In this document: positions 26,046 through 34,993 of the stretch, in pieces
Layout: every line of letters begins with the position of its first letter
Position numbering within the stretch: position 1 is the first letter of the stretch
From: Streptomyces sp. GESEQ-35
Lineage (GTDB): Bacteria > Actinomycetota > Actinomycetes > Streptomycetales > Streptomycetaceae
DNA length: 64,000 nucleotides
Reading direction: 5' to 3'
Assembly: GCF_017948485.1 (NCBI RefSeq)
Contig: NZ_JAFFSX010000003.1
Location: 372,001 to 436,000, forward strand
The notes under the pieces: model-generated
What the model was told of the DNA's origin: nothing
The model's database searches: none
The model's input: only the letters and a program-made list of their open reading frames with translations
Position numbers and translations under genes: made by a program

Positions 26046-27383
26046 CACCTCGATACCGGCGAACGCCCACGGCAGATCAAGGAGTTCGACCTCCTGACCC
26101 GGCCGGGCACCGCCCGGTGGTACGACGGCCAGCGCGTCGGCCGCCGCGATGCCCCGCAGCATGGCCGGACCGTTGTAGTGCAGCGGCACGGCACTGTCGA
26201 CGCGCAGCGATACCGGGACGAGCCGGGTGTCGTACGGATGCCCGTGCGCCGCGTCCTGGAGCGGCAGCGCGAGCGGCTCGGGGGCCGGACGGGCGGCGAG
26301 GGTACGCAGCAGCGGTTCGGCGAGAGTGAGCAGGCCGGAGACGGCGGCGAGGGGGTTGCCGGGCAGGCCGACGAGGTGCTGGTTCTCCTTGGTGCGGGCC
26401 AGCAGCATGGGGTGGCCGGGGCGCACCTTGACGCCGTTGACCAGCAGCTCCGCGCCGATGCGATCCAGGGTGGGATGGACGTGGTCGACGGGCCCGGAAG
26501 CGGTGCCGCCCGTGGTGACGATGAGGTCGACGTCGGAGGTGGTGAGCGCCTTGCGCAGGGCCTTGGCGTCATCGCCGAGCCGGCGCACCCCGATGACCTC
26601 GGCGCCCAGCGCCCTTAGCCAGGACGGCAGCATCGGGCCGAGCGCGTCCCGGATCAGTCCGTCGTGCGGCAGCCCTTCGGTGAGCAACTCGTCGCCGAGG
26701 ACGAGGATTTCGACGCGTGGGCGGGGGACTGCGGTGACGGTGTCGTATCCGGCGGCCGCGGCGAGTCCGATCACCGCCGGGGTCACCAGAGTGCCGACGG
26801 GGAGGAGTTGGTCGCCGCTACGGCATTCCTGGCCGCGTGGGCGGATGTCCTGGCCGTGGCCCACCTCGCGGGTGGCGTGCAGGCGGCCCTGGGCGTCGCT
26901 GCGGCCGTGCTCGCTGCGGATGACGGCGGTGGTGTCGAGGGGGATCCGGGCGCCGGTGGCGATACGGACGGCCTCGCCGTCGGTGAGCGTTTCGGGCTCG
27001 GCGTGCCCGGCCAGCACACCCTCGTCCCGTACGTCCCAGGGTCCCGGTCCGGCGACCGCCCAGCCGTCCATCGCGGAGGTGTCGAAGGAGGGCAGGTCGG
27101 TGAGGGCGGTGAGGGGAGCGGCCAGGGTGAGGCCGAGTGCGGCGTCGAGTGTGGCGGAGACGGGGGCCCGGCGGGCACCCGAGCGGCCCGCGCGTTCGGC
27201 GATCGTCCGGGCCTCGGGCCAGGGGGTGGCCTGGTGGCGGGGGTGTGCCGGGGGTTCGGGGGCGCTGTGCGGGGCGGGCACGGCGTTGTCCTCCCCGCCG
27301 CTGTCCTGCTTCACGAGGGCCAGCACCTCCTCGACGTCGAAGTCCTCGGCGTCGTCGCCGGCCCGGACGGCGCGGGCGGTCAT
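26034..27383 (-). CDS. moeA: Molybdopterin molybdotransferase MoeA
   Basis: A 449-residue enzyme that inserts molybdate into adenylylated molybdopterin, finishing the molybdenum cofactor. Recognisable blocks are FDTSAMDGWAVAGPGPWD, RIATGARIPLDTTAVIR, the MoCF-binding LVLGDELLTEGLPHDGLIRD and IVTTGGTASGPVDHVHPTLD, and LVGLPGNPLAAVSG near the end. An acidic N-terminal tail of about 60 residues is longer than in E. coli MoeA. ATG 27383 overlaps the stop of the MobA-like gene (ATGA). The last codons fall in the parS site. Confidence 0.92.
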   Translation of the reverse strand: MTARAVRAGDDAEDFDVEEVLALVKQDSGGEDNAVPAPHSAPEPPAHPRHQATPWPEARTIAERAGRSGARRAPVSATLDAALGLTLAAPLTALTDLPSFDTSAMDGWAVAGPGPWDVRDEGVLAGHAEPETLTDGEAVRIATGARIPLDTTAVIRSEHGRSDAQGRLHATREVGHGQDIRPRGQECRSGDQLLPVGTLVTPAVIGLAAAAGYDTVTAVPRPRVEILVLGDELLTEGLPHDGLIRDALGPMLPSWLRALGAEVIGVRRLGDDAKALRKALTTSDVDLIVTTGGTASGPVDHVHPTLDRIGAELLVNGVKVRPGHPMLLARTKENQHLVGLPGNPLAAVSGLLTLAEPLLRTLAARPAPEPLALPLQDAAHGHPYDTRLVPVSLRVDSAVPLHYNGPAMLRGIAAADALAVVPPGGARPGQEVELLDLPWAFAGIEVCFT

Positions 27384-28291
27384 CCGGCGTCCGGGGCGCT
27401 GTCGGGCTTGGCGGCGCCCTTCTCGGCGTCCGTCTCGGCCTCTTCGGCCCAGCGCAGCGCCAGCGCGGCGGCCTTTCGGGCGGCCTCCGCGACGGCTTCG
27501 GGGCCGCCCCCGGCCTGTGCGGCCGCGTAGCCGACGAGGAAGGTGGTCAGCGGAGCCGCGGGCCTGGCCACTCCGTGGGCGGCGTCGCGCGCGAGGTCGA
27601 GCAGGACACCGGTGTCGACGTCGAGATCGAGGCCCAGCTCGTCCTTGGCTGCGGAAATCCATTCATCCAACACGTGACCATGCTCCCTGATACGTGCCCT
27701 GGCAGTGGCGATGTCGTCCCAGGTGTCGCAGTCGAAGGACGCGACGGGGTCGGGGACGCGGGTGAGGCCCAGCCCGGCGGTCAGCCGGCGCAGGGGGAGG
27801 CCGGTGAGGCCGCCGTGCTCCTGAGTGAGCACGGCCAGCTCCCGGCGCAGCGCCTGCGCGCGGTACGCGGCCACCAGCGGCTGGTCGCGGCCGTCGGGGT
27901 CGGTCAGGACCGCGCCGTCGGCGGTGCCGTCCCACACCGTTGTCAGCAGCCGCCCGACCGTCCGCTCGCCGAGGAACGGCAGGTCGGCGGAGAGTACGAC
28001 GACGTACGGGGCCGTGGTGTGCCGGAGCCCGGCGTCGAGCGCGGCAACGGGTCCGCCGCCGGGCGGTTCCTCGTGGGCCCAGGTCACGGGCCGCGCGGTG
28101 AGCCTGGGATCGGCGACGACGACGGTGGTCCGCGCCCCGGCGCAGGCGGTCAGCACCCGGTCGAGCAGCGCCCGCCCGCCGACCCGCACGCCGGGTTTGT
28201 CCACACCGCCGAGCCGGCGGGCGGCGCCGCCGGCGAGAACGACGGCGTCGTACACGGCGCCGGGATCGCTGGAAGGCTCGTACGCGGTCAC
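27380..28291 (-). CDS. MobA-like nucleotidyltransferase fused to a DUF6457 domain
   Basis: About 303 residues. The N-terminal 195 residues are a molybdenum-cofactor guanylyltransferase-type domain: DAVVLAGGAARRLGGVDKPG, then VVVLSADLPFLGERTV with the metal-binding Asp, and FDCDTWDDIATARARI. The last 90 (LDEWISAAKDELGLDLDVDT and onward) match the small DUF6457 family found beside MobA genes. So this is a fusion of two usually neighbouring functions. It would transfer GMP to molybdopterin, together with MoeA downstream. The start is uncertain: GTG 28291 is chosen (CATACT 6-7 bases upstream suggests leaderless); ATG 28348 and beyond are possible. Confidence 0.85.
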   Translation of the reverse strand: MTAYEPSSDPGAVYDAVVLAGGAARRLGGVDKPGVRVGGRALLDRVLTACAGARTTVVVADPRLTARPVTWAHEEPPGGGPVAALDAGLRHTTAPYVVVLSADLPFLGERTVGRLLTTVWDGTADGAVLTDPDGRDQPLVAAYRAQALRRELAVLTQEHGGLTGLPLRRLTAGLGLTRVPDPVASFDCDTWDDIATARARIREHGHVLDEWISAAKDELGLDLDVDTGVLLDLARDAAHGVARPAAPLTTFLVGYAAAQAGGGPEAVAEAARKAAALALRWAEEAETDAEKGAAKPDSAPDAG

Positions 28292-28373
28292 TCCCCGAGT
28301 ATGCGTGCCGTCATGATCGGAGGGAACGTCCGCGTGCCGTTGGCACATGGTGCGCAGCGGCGCCGGGCCGGTG

Positions 28374-29870
28374 TCACAGGGTGCGCAGCAGCACCGCCGG
28401 CTGTTCCACGCAGTCCGCCACATACCGCAGGAAGCCGCCGGCCGTGCCGCCGTCGCACACCCGGTGGTCGAAGGTGAGCGAGAGCTGGACGACCTGCCGC
28501 ACGGCCAGCTCGCCCTGGTGGACCCAGGGCTTGGGGACGATACGGCCGACGCCGAGCATGGCCGCCTCTGGGTGGTTGATGATCGGCGTGGAGCCGTCGA
28601 CGCCGAACACTCCGTAGTTGTTCAACGTGAAGGTGCCACCCGTGAGTTCCGCTGGGGTCAGCTTCCCCGTCCGGGCCACCTCGGTCAGCCGGGCGAACTC
28701 CGCCGTCAGCGACTCGGCGTTCCGCGCGTGCGCGTCCCGTACGACGGGCACGACGAGCCCGCGCTCGGTCTGCGCGGCGAAGCCGAGGTGGACGTGGTCG
28801 AGCTGGACGACCTCCCTGGCCTTGAGGTCGACGGTGGAGTTGAGCTCCGGGAACCGGGCGAGGGCGGCGGTGCAGATGCGTGCCAGCAGGGCGAGGAGGG
28901 AGATCTTCGTCCCCCCGGTGCTGGAGGCCTGGGGGTGTCCCCCGGAAAAGCGCTGCATCGCCTCGCGCGCCCGCATCAGCTCCGTCGCGTCGGCGTCCAC
29001 CCAGCAGGTCGCGTCCGGTATCTCACGCCGGCTCCGGGACAGCTTGTCGGCGACGGCGCCCCGGACGCCCTTCAGGGGGATACGGGTGCCGCCGGGTGCG
29101 GAAGCGGCCGGGGACCCGGAGGGTGCGTGCGCCACACGGGCGACCAGGGACTCGGCGGGTGTGGGAGCGAGCGGGGTGACCGGGGCGAGCGGGGACTCGG
29201 CGGCTGGGGCGGGCGGCACGGCTGTGGATTGCGGCAGTCGGGCGTGCGACGTGGCGGCTGCCCGCAGCGCGTACTCCACGTCGGCCCGCAGGATCAGACC
29301 GTCCGGTCCGGAGCCCGTCAACTCCCGTAGATCCAGCCCGTTCTCCCGGGCGAGCCGCCGCACCAGGGGCGAGATCACGGGGACGGGGCCGTCGGCACGG
29401 TGTCCGTTGCCGGACACGGGCCCGGCGTCATTCGCTTCGGGCGTCACCGGTGCCGCAGCCGTACGAGCCGTCGGCTGCACCCTCCGGCGCCGGGCCGGGG
29501 CGGCTCCGGTGCCGTACCCCACGAGCACGTTGCCGGAGCCCTCCTGGGCGCGCTCACCAGAGCCCTCGCGCGCGTCCTCGCCGGAGCCCACGCCAGAGCC
29601 CTCTGCCGGACCGCCGGAGACCGCCGCTCCCACCGCCACCGTCAACAGCGGTGCCCCCACGGGCAGTTCCGCGCCCTCGTCGCCGAAGCGGGCCGTGACC
29701 ACGCCGCCGTACGGACAGGGCACCTCGACCATCGCCTTGGCCGTCTCGACCTCGACGACCGGCTGGTCAATGGCGACGACGTCGCCGACCTCGACAAGCC
29801 AACGCACGATCTCCGCCTCGGTGAGTCCCTCTCCGAGGTCGGGGAGCTTGAACTCCAACACCTGTGCCAT
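28374..29870 (-). CDS. bkdC: Branched-chain 2-oxoacid dehydrogenase E2, cluster 2
   Basis: A 498-residue E2 acyltransferase paralogous to that of cluster 1. Lipoyl lysine in VEVETAKAMVEV, binding domain around VISPLVRRLARENGLDLREL, catalytic motif LTFDHRVCDGG. Between lipoyl and binding domains is a long acidic Gly/Ser/Glu linker, unlike the Ala/Pro linker of cluster 1. ATG 29870 overlaps the E1beta stop (ATGA). It is the last gene of the Lrp-linked operon and is followed after 82 bases by the MobA-like gene on the same strand. Confidence 0.92.
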   Translation of the reverse strand: MAQVLEFKLPDLGEGLTEAEIVRWLVEVGDVVAIDQPVVEVETAKAMVEVPCPYGGVVTARFGDEGAELPVGAPLLTVAVGAAVSGGPAEGSGVGSGEDAREGSGERAQEGSGNVLVGYGTGAAPARRRRVQPTARTAAAPVTPEANDAGPVSGNGHRADGPVPVISPLVRRLARENGLDLRELTGSGPDGLILRADVEYALRAAATSHARLPQSTAVPPAPAAESPLAPVTPLAPTPAESLVARVAHAPSGSPAASAPGGTRIPLKGVRGAVADKLSRSRREIPDATCWVDADATELMRAREAMQRFSGGHPQASSTGGTKISLLALLARICTAALARFPELNSTVDLKAREVVQLDHVHLGFAAQTERGLVVPVVRDAHARNAESLTAEFARLTEVARTGKLTPAELTGGTFTLNNYGVFGVDGSTPIINHPEAAMLGVGRIVPKPWVHQGELAVRQVVQLSLTFDHRVCDGGTAGGFLRYVADCVEQPAVLLRTL

Positions 29871-30874
29871 CAGCTCTCGGCCTCCCATTGCAGACGCCCC
29901 ACAGCGTCCAGGATCCGGTCCACGCCGGGCAGGTGATGCCGCTCCAGCATCGGCGGCGGGTAGGGGATGTCGAACCCGGCCACGCGCAGCACCGGTGCCT
30001 CCAGGTAGTGGAAGCAGCGCTCCGTGACACGGGCCGCGATCTCCCCGCCCGGGCCGCCGAACCCGCCCGACTCGTGTACGACGACCGCGCGCCCGGTCCG
30101 CCGTACCGAAGCGGAGACCGTCTCGTCGTCGAACGGCACCAGGGAGCGCAGGTCGACCACTTCGAGGTCCCAGCCCTCGGCCCGCGCCGCCTCGGCGGCT
30201 TCGATGCAGACGGGTACGGACGGCCCGTACGTGATGAGCGTGGCGCTCCGGCCCGAGCGCCGCACCACCGCGCGGCCTATCGGTTCAACGGCCGTCGGCT
30301 CCTCGGGGTTCCAGGAATCCTTCGACCAGTACAGACGCTTGGGTTCGAGGAAGACGACCGGGTCGTCGGAGGCGATCGCGGCGCGCAGCAGGCCGTAGGC
30401 GTCGGCGACGGTGGCGGGCGTGACGACATGGAGCCCCGGAGTCGCCATGTAGTACGCCTCGGAGGAGTCGCTGTGGTGCTCGACGCCGCCGATGCCGCCA
30501 CCGTAGGGGACACGGATGGTGATCGGCAGCGGCATCATCCCGCGCGTGCGGTTGCGCATCTTCGACACATGGCTGATGAGCTGCTCGAACGCGGGGTAGG
30601 CGAAGGCGTCGAACTGCATCTCCACGACCGGCCTGAGGCCGTACATCGCCATGCCGACCGCCGTGCCGAGGATGCCCGCCTCCGCCAGGGGTGTGTCCGT
30701 GCACCGGTCCTCGCCGAACTCCTTGGCGAGTCCGTCGGTGACCCGGAAGACACCGCCGAGGGCGCCGACGTCCTCGCCCATGACGTGCACGGCGGGGTCG
30801 GCGGCCAGGGCGTCGCGCAGCGCGCGCGTGAGGGCCTGCGCCATGGTGGCCGGTTTGAGGGCGACGGTGGTCAT
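29870..30874 (-). CDS. bkdB: 2-oxoacid dehydrogenase E1 beta, cluster 2
   Basis: A 334-residue E1 beta chain. MAQALTRALRDALAADPAVH and MGEDVGALGGVFRVTDGLAK match the cluster 1 protein closely. The C-terminal transketolase domain includes PVLRVAGFDIPYPPPMLE. Both ends overlap neighbouring genes by one ATGA, so E1alpha, E1beta and E2 are tightly coupled. Confidence 0.93.
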   Translation of the reverse strand: MTTVALKPATMAQALTRALRDALAADPAVHVMGEDVGALGGVFRVTDGLAKEFGEDRCTDTPLAEAGILGTAVGMAMYGLRPVVEMQFDAFAYPAFEQLISHVSKMRNRTRGMMPLPITIRVPYGGGIGGVEHHSDSSEAYYMATPGLHVVTPATVADAYGLLRAAIASDDPVVFLEPKRLYWSKDSWNPEEPTAVEPIGRAVVRRSGRSATLITYGPSVPVCIEAAEAARAEGWDLEVVDLRSLVPFDDETVSASVRRTGRAVVVHESGGFGGPGGEIAARVTERCFHYLEAPVLRVAGFDIPYPPPMLERHHLPGVDRILDAVGRLQWEAES

Positions 30875-32007
30875 CAGTGCGCCCCTTCCCGCTCTGCCTC
30901 CAGCTCCGCCGCCACCTGGGCCCGCTGCTCGCGCAGTTGGGGGGTGGGCTCGGCGTACACGTGGGCGAACAGGTCCATGGGGTCGAGCACCGGGTCCTGG
31001 TTCATGTGCTCACGCAGGTCGGCGGCGAGCCGCTCGGCGTCCTCGCGCGCGTGCCGGATGCCGTCGTCGTCGATCAGGCCCCGTTTGGTCAACTCCCGCT
31101 CCAGGAGGGCGATCGGGTCGTGGGCCCGCCAGGTCTCGACCTCGGCGTCGGCCCGGTAGCGCTTGTCGTCGTCGGCGTTCGTGTGGGCCTCGATGCGGTA
31201 CGTCACGGCCTCGACCAGCGTGGGGCCGCCGCCCGCCCGCGCGTGCCGTATGGCGTCGCCGAGGACCTCGTGCACGGCGGCCGCGTCATTGCCGTCGACC
31301 AGGCGGCCGGGCATGCCGTAGCCGACGGCCTTGTGGGCCAGCGACGGGGCCGCGGTCTGCTTGGCGAGCGGGACGGAGATCGCGAAGCCGTTGTTCTGGA
31401 CCAGGAAGACGACCGGGGCCTGCCATACGGCGGCGAAGTTCAGCGCCTCGTGGAAGTCGCCCTCGCTGGTGCCGCCGTCGCCAACCAGGGCGAGCGCGAC
31501 CACGTCGTCGCCCTTGAGGCGGGCGGCGTGCGCAAGGCCCACGGCGTGCGGAAGCTGGGTGGCGAGCGGGGTGCACAGGGGGGCGACGCGGTGCTCGTGC
31601 GGGTCGTATCCGGTGTGCCAGTCGCCGCGCAGGAGGGTAAGAGCCTGGACGGGGTCCACGCCGCGGGCGACGGCGGCCAGCGTGTCGCGGTAGCTCGGGA
31701 AGAGCCAGTCGCGCTCCTCCAGGGCCAGGGCGGCGGCCACCTCGCAGGCCTCCTGGCCGGTGCTGGAGGGGTAGACGGCGAGGCGGCCCTGCTTGGTGAG
31801 GGCGGTGGCCTGCGCGTTGTACCGGCGGCCGCGCACCAGATGGGCGTAGAGCCGGCGCAGCAGTGCGGGGTCGGCCTTCGCGGCGGCGTCCGTGCCGAGC
31901 ACACGGTACGGCTCCGCGTCGGGCAACAGCGGCGCGGGGTCCATACGGGGCTGCCAGGCGGGCGGCGGCGTTGGCCGATATGCGCCCTGCTGCTCCATGA
32001 CCGTCAT
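30874..32007 (-). CDS. bkdA: 2-oxoacid dehydrogenase E1 alpha, cluster 2
   Basis: A 377-residue E1 alpha chain with the ThDP motif from GDGGTSEGDFHE to FLVQNNGFAIS and the loop YRIEAHTNADDDKRYR. It is only moderately like the cluster 1 chain, so the two complexes may differ in substrate preference or timing. ATG 32007 has GAGGAGGTG before it. Divergent from an Lrp/AsnC gene with two dyads in the shared promoter region. Product acyl-CoAs prime branched fatty acids and polyketides in Streptomyces. Confidence 0.92.
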   Translation of the reverse strand: MTVMEQQGAYRPTPPPAWQPRMDPAPLLPDAEPYRVLGTDAAAKADPALLRRLYAHLVRGRRYNAQATALTKQGRLAVYPSSTGQEACEVAAALALEERDWLFPSYRDTLAAVARGVDPVQALTLLRGDWHTGYDPHEHRVAPLCTPLATQLPHAVGLAHAARLKGDDVVALALVGDGGTSEGDFHEALNFAAVWQAPVVFLVQNNGFAISVPLAKQTAAPSLAHKAVGYGMPGRLVDGNDAAAVHEVLGDAIRHARAGGGPTLVEAVTYRIEAHTNADDDKRYRADAEVETWRAHDPIALLERELTKRGLIDDDGIRHAREDAERLAADLREHMNQDPVLDPMDLFAHVYAEPTPQLREQRAQVAAELEAEREGAH

Positions 32008-32067
32008 GACGGCACCTCCTCGTGGGAGTGGCTTGGAGAGGCGCGTCGGCTGTGATGCGCCTCACCT

Positions 32068-32081
32068 ACCGATTGTTCGGT
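32068..32081. promoter_or_regulatory. TetR-type operator variant upstream of bkd cluster 2
   Basis: ACCGATTGTTCGGT differs by one base from the 14-bp dyad found upstream of the paa genes at 34890-34903 and 39690-39703. It lies 61 bases before the E1 alpha start. Confidence 0.45.
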
Positions 32082-32108
32082 CGACGGCACATTTTGGCTA
32101 CAGGCACC

Positions 32109-32144
32109 TTCAGGCTGTGGACAAACGGTTCTCCACAGCCTGAA
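32109..32144. promoter_or_regulatory. Inverted repeat in the bkd/lrp divergent promoter
   Basis: Perfect 13-bp arms TTCAGGCTGTGGA and TCCACAGCCTGAA with a 10-base spacer. Its place between the divergent Lrp-type regulator and the bkd operon makes it the best candidate for the regulator's binding site; a hairpin in the lrp leader is the alternative. Confidence 0.5.
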
Positions 32145-32182
32145 ATGAACGCAGTACGTCCATGGTAGAGAGGCGGGGGGAC

Positions 32183-32683
32183 ATGGCACCTGAACAAATG
32201 GCCGAGGGTCCCGAGAGCACCGGCGCCCTGCCGCCGCCGCGGCCCCTGGACGCCATTGATCAGGACATCCTTCAGATTCTCCAGGCCGACGGCCGTGCCT
32301 CGATACGGTCGGTCGCCGAACGGGTCCATGTCTCGCGCGCCAACGCCTACGCGCGGATCAACCGCCTCATCGAGGACGGCGTCATCCGCGGCTTCGGGGC
32401 CCGCGTCGACCACCAGCGCGCGGGCCAGGGCACCTCGGCGTACATCACCCTGAAGATCGTCCAGAACACCTGGCGCACGGTGCGCGAGCAGCTGAGGCAG
32501 CTCCCCGGGGCTGCCCACATCGCCCTGGTGGGCGGCGACTTCGACGTCCTGCTCCTGGTGCACACGCCCGACAACAGGGCGCTGCGCGAGCTGGTGCTGA
32601 CCCGGCTCCAGGCGATCCCCGAGGTGCTCAGCACCCGCACGCTGCTGGTGTTCGAGGAGGAGGACCTGGAGCCGCAGGGCTGA
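32183..32683 (+). CDS. bkdR: Lrp/AsnC family regulator, probable bkd regulator
   Basis: About 166 residues. The N-terminal HTH (about 22-80) contains ASIRSVAERVHVSRANAYAR, and the C-terminal RAM domain (about 90-160) binds effectors such as branched-chain amino acids. Divergent Lrp-type regulators control bkd operons in several bacteria, so control of the neighbouring E1alpha gene is inferred from position. ATG 32183 has GAGGCGGGGGG just upstream; ATG 32162 in the same frame has none. The gene symbol is by context only. Confidence 0.85.
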   Translation: MAPEQMAEGPESTGALPPPRPLDAIDQDILQILQADGRASIRSVAERVHVSRANAYARINRLIEDGVIRGFGARVDHQRAGQGTSAYITLKIVQNTWRTVREQLRQLPGAAHIALVGGDFDVLLLVHTPDNRALRELVLTRLQAIPEVLSTRTLLVFEEEDLEPQG

Positions 32684-32704
32684 CCCCCGGGGCCCGGCCT
32701 GGAG

Positions 32705-32744
32705 GCGCAAGGCCGATCCAGGGCACGCCTAGGAGGCCTTGCGC
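32705..32744. terminator. Hairpin between convergent lrp and tetR genes
   Basis: GCGCAAGGCC (32705-32714) and GGCCTTGCGC (32735-32744) are perfect complements around a 20-base loop. The right arm lies in the last codons of the TetR gene. Confidence 0.5.
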
Positions 32745-33319
32745 AGTCCCCCGAACACCAGCTGCGCCACCGCGTCGGCCACTTCGCGCTCGTTCATGCC
32801 GCGCCCGTCCGGCCGGTACCACTCGACGATCGAGTTGATCATCCCGAAGACCAGCCGGGTCGCGAGGCGCACCTCCACGTCACCGCGCACGTCCCCGTCG
32901 TCGGCGGCGGCCTTCAGCAGCTCGGCGACCCGGTGATCGAAGTCCCGGCGCTGGTCCAGGGCCCACCGCTCGGTGTCCGTGTTGCCCCGCACACGCAGCA
33001 GCAGCGTCACATACGGCAGTTCGCCGATCAGCACCTCGACCATGCGCCGGACCACGTACTGAAGGCGCTCGGCGGCACGCCCCACGCGCGCGTGCTCCTC
33101 GTCGAGGATCCCGAAGAGCCCGTCCAGCGCCCGGCTCACGGCACGGCGCAGCAGCTCCTCCTTGCCGGCCACGTGGTGGTATATCGACGACTTGGAGATA
33201 CCGGCCGCCCTGGACAGGTGCTCCATGGAGGTGCCGTCGTAGCCACGCTCGTTGAAGACCTGCACGGCGACGGAGAGCAGGGTCTCCGGGGTGTACGTGT
33301 CCCGCTTGGCGGTGGTCAT
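32729..33319 (-). CDS. TetR/AcrR family regulator, probable phenylacetate repressor
   Basis: A 196-residue TetR-type protein. The N-terminal HTH (about 10-55) is TLLSVAVQVFNERGYDGTSM followed by AGISKSSIYHHVAGKEELLR; the rest is an all-helical ligand domain. Its start overlaps the stop of the 3-hydroxyacyl-CoA dehydrogenase gene (ATGA). Regulators of this kind (PaaR in actinobacteria) repress paa genes and release DNA on binding phenylacetyl-CoA. A 14-bp dyad occurs in front of the dehydrogenase/paaN pair and of paaA, and a variant before bkd, which fits this role but is not proof. Confidence 0.87.
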   Translation of the reverse strand: MTTAKRDTYTPETLLSVAVQVFNERGYDGTSMEHLSRAAGISKSSIYHHVAGKEELLRRAVSRALDGLFGILDEEHARVGRAAERLQYVVRRMVEVLIGELPYVTLLLRVRGNTDTERWALDQRRDFDHRVAELLKAAADDGDVRGDVEVRLATRLVFGMINSIVEWYRPDGRGMNEREVADAVAQLVFGGLRKAS

Positions 33320-34833
33320 GACGTGCTGCCCTCCCGCTTGTCGGAGGCGTACGCGTGACGGTAGAGCGCGAGCGAGGGCGCGTAACGCCCCGAGGGTTCG
33401 CGCAGGTGCAGATCGTCGAGGAGGGCGTACGCCCAGTTGCGGCCCAGCTTGCGGCTCCATTCGAAGGGGCCGAGCGGGTAGTTGACGCCCAGCCGCATCG
33501 CGGTGTCGATGTCCTCCTCGGTGGCCACACCCTTGGCGACGGCGTCGTGTGCCAGGTCGACGATCCGCGCGACCGTGCGGGCGACGATCATGCCGGGCAC
33601 GTCTCCGATGACGCTGACGTCCTTGCCGAGCGCCTGGAAGAGACCGATCGCCTCGGTGAGGGTCTGCGAGGTGGTGTCCTGGGAGGCGGACAGGGCGATA
33701 CGGGTGGCCCTGCGGTAGTCGAGCGCGAGGTCGAAGTAGACGACGTCCCGGAACTCCACGGAGGTCTGGCCGTCCGCGAGCGCCAGTTGCCCGCCACTCG
33801 GCAGCACCAGCCGGGTGCCGTGGTCCTCTTCCTCCTCGCGGACGGGGATGCCCGCCTCGCGTACCAGCGCGAGGAGTTCGGCGGCGGGGCCCAGGTCGCC
33901 CTCGACGACGACGTACGCGGGCTGCTGGGCCCGTTCCGCGGTGTGCGGCTCCGAGGGCTCGGCGCCCTCCCGGTAGTCGTACCAGCCCTGTCCGGTCTTG
34001 CGGCCGAACCGGCCCGACTCGACCAGCCGCCGCTGCGCGAGCGACGGCGTGAAGCGCACGTCCTGGAAGAAGGACTGCCACACGGAGTGCGTGACCGACT
34101 CGTTGACGTCCTGGCCGATGAGGTCGGTCAGCTCGAAGGCGCCCATCCGGAAACCGCCGGACTCGCGCAGGATCGCGTCGATGGTGGCGGGGTCGGCGCC
34201 CTGGGCCTCGTAGACCGCGAAGGCTTCGGCGTAGAAGGGCCGCGCGATGCGGTTGACGATGAAGCCGGGGGTGTCGGCGCAGGCGACCGGTGTCTTGCCC
34301 CAGGCGCGTGCCGTCTCGTACGCGCGCGTGGCCATCGTGACGTCGGTGGCGTGCCCGGAGACGACCTCGACCAGCGGCAGCAGCGGTGCGGGGTTGAAGA
34401 AGTGCAGGCCGACGAAGCGGCCGGGGTCGCCGAGCGCGGCGCCGATGGCCGTCACCGACAGGGACGAGGTGTTGGTGACGAGCAGACAGTCCGCGCCGAC
34501 GATGCCCTCCAGTTCGCGCAGCAGTTCCTGCTTGACGTCGAGCCGCTCCAGGACGGCCTCGGCGACCAGGGCACAGTCCGCGAGGTCGGCGAGGTTCTCG
34601 GCGGGCAGGAGACGCGCGCGTGCCGCGTCCCGGTCGGCGGCGGTGAGCCGGTCCTTCTCGACGAGCCGGTCGAGGCGGGCGCCGATTGCGGCGGCCGCCT
34701 CCTGGGCGCGTCCGGGGACGGTGTCGTACAGCCGCACGGGATGGCCGGCGACCAACGCGACCTGGGCGATGCCCTGGCCCATGGTGCCGGTGCCGACGAC
34801 GGCCACGGGGCTGCTTAGGTCGAGTGCTGTCAT
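33316..34833 (-). CDS. paaH: 3-hydroxyacyl-CoA dehydrogenase, PaaH type
   Basis: A 505-residue protein with an NAD-binding domain (VAVVGTGTMGQGIAQVALVA) and two copies of the C-terminal 3-hydroxyacyl-CoA dehydrogenase domain, the second ending in LGVNYPLGPFEWSRKLGRNW. This doubled architecture is the PaaH/PaaC type that oxidises 3-hydroxyadipyl-CoA late in phenylacetate catabolism, but a related 3-hydroxybutyryl-CoA function cannot be excluded. In operon with the TetR gene and divergent from paaN across the paired operator at 34890-34903. Confidence 0.88.
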   Translation of the reverse strand: MTALDLSSPVAVVGTGTMGQGIAQVALVAGHPVRLYDTVPGRAQEAAAAIGARLDRLVEKDRLTAADRDAARARLLPAENLADLADCALVAEAVLERLDVKQELLRELEGIVGADCLLVTNTSSLSVTAIGAALGDPGRFVGLHFFNPAPLLPLVEVVSGHATDVTMATRAYETARAWGKTPVACADTPGFIVNRIARPFYAEAFAVYEAQGADPATIDAILRESGGFRMGAFELTDLIGQDVNESVTHSVWQSFFQDVRFTPSLAQRRLVESGRFGRKTGQGWYDYREGAEPSEPHTAERAQQPAYVVVEGDLGPAAELLALVREAGIPVREEEEDHGTRLVLPSGGQLALADGQTSVEFRDVVYFDLALDYRRATRIALSASQDTTSQTLTEAIGLFQALGKDVSVIGDVPGMIVARTVARIVDLAHDAVAKGVATEEDIDTAMRLGVNYPLGPFEWSRKLGRNWAYALLDDLHLREPSGRYAPSLALYRHAYASDKREGSTS

Positions 34834-34889
34834 GTGCGCGATCCTCCCGCACGGGGTTTTCCACAGATGCGGCGGACCCCCTTGTCCCG

Positions 34890-34903
34890 ACCGATCGTTC
34901 GGT
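34890..34903. promoter_or_regulatory. 14-bp dyad, candidate TetR (PaaR-like) operator
   Basis: ACCGATCGTTCGGT. Its reverse complement equals the dyad upstream of paaA at 39690-39703, and the identity extends to 20 bases. It lies between the divergent paaH and paaN starts. Confidence 0.6.
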
Positions 34904-34993
34904 TACTCTAACTCTGTCTGGCTGTTTCTGCCCATGTCTCTGCCCAGGTCATGAGCTCAAAGACGAGTTCTTGAGACGAGGAGTTGGTCCTGC

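Noticed and set aside
32729..34864. A single 711-codon minus-strand frame over tetR and paaH
   Set aside because: The upstream part is Arg-rich shadow of paaH in another frame; only the last 196 codons match TetR.
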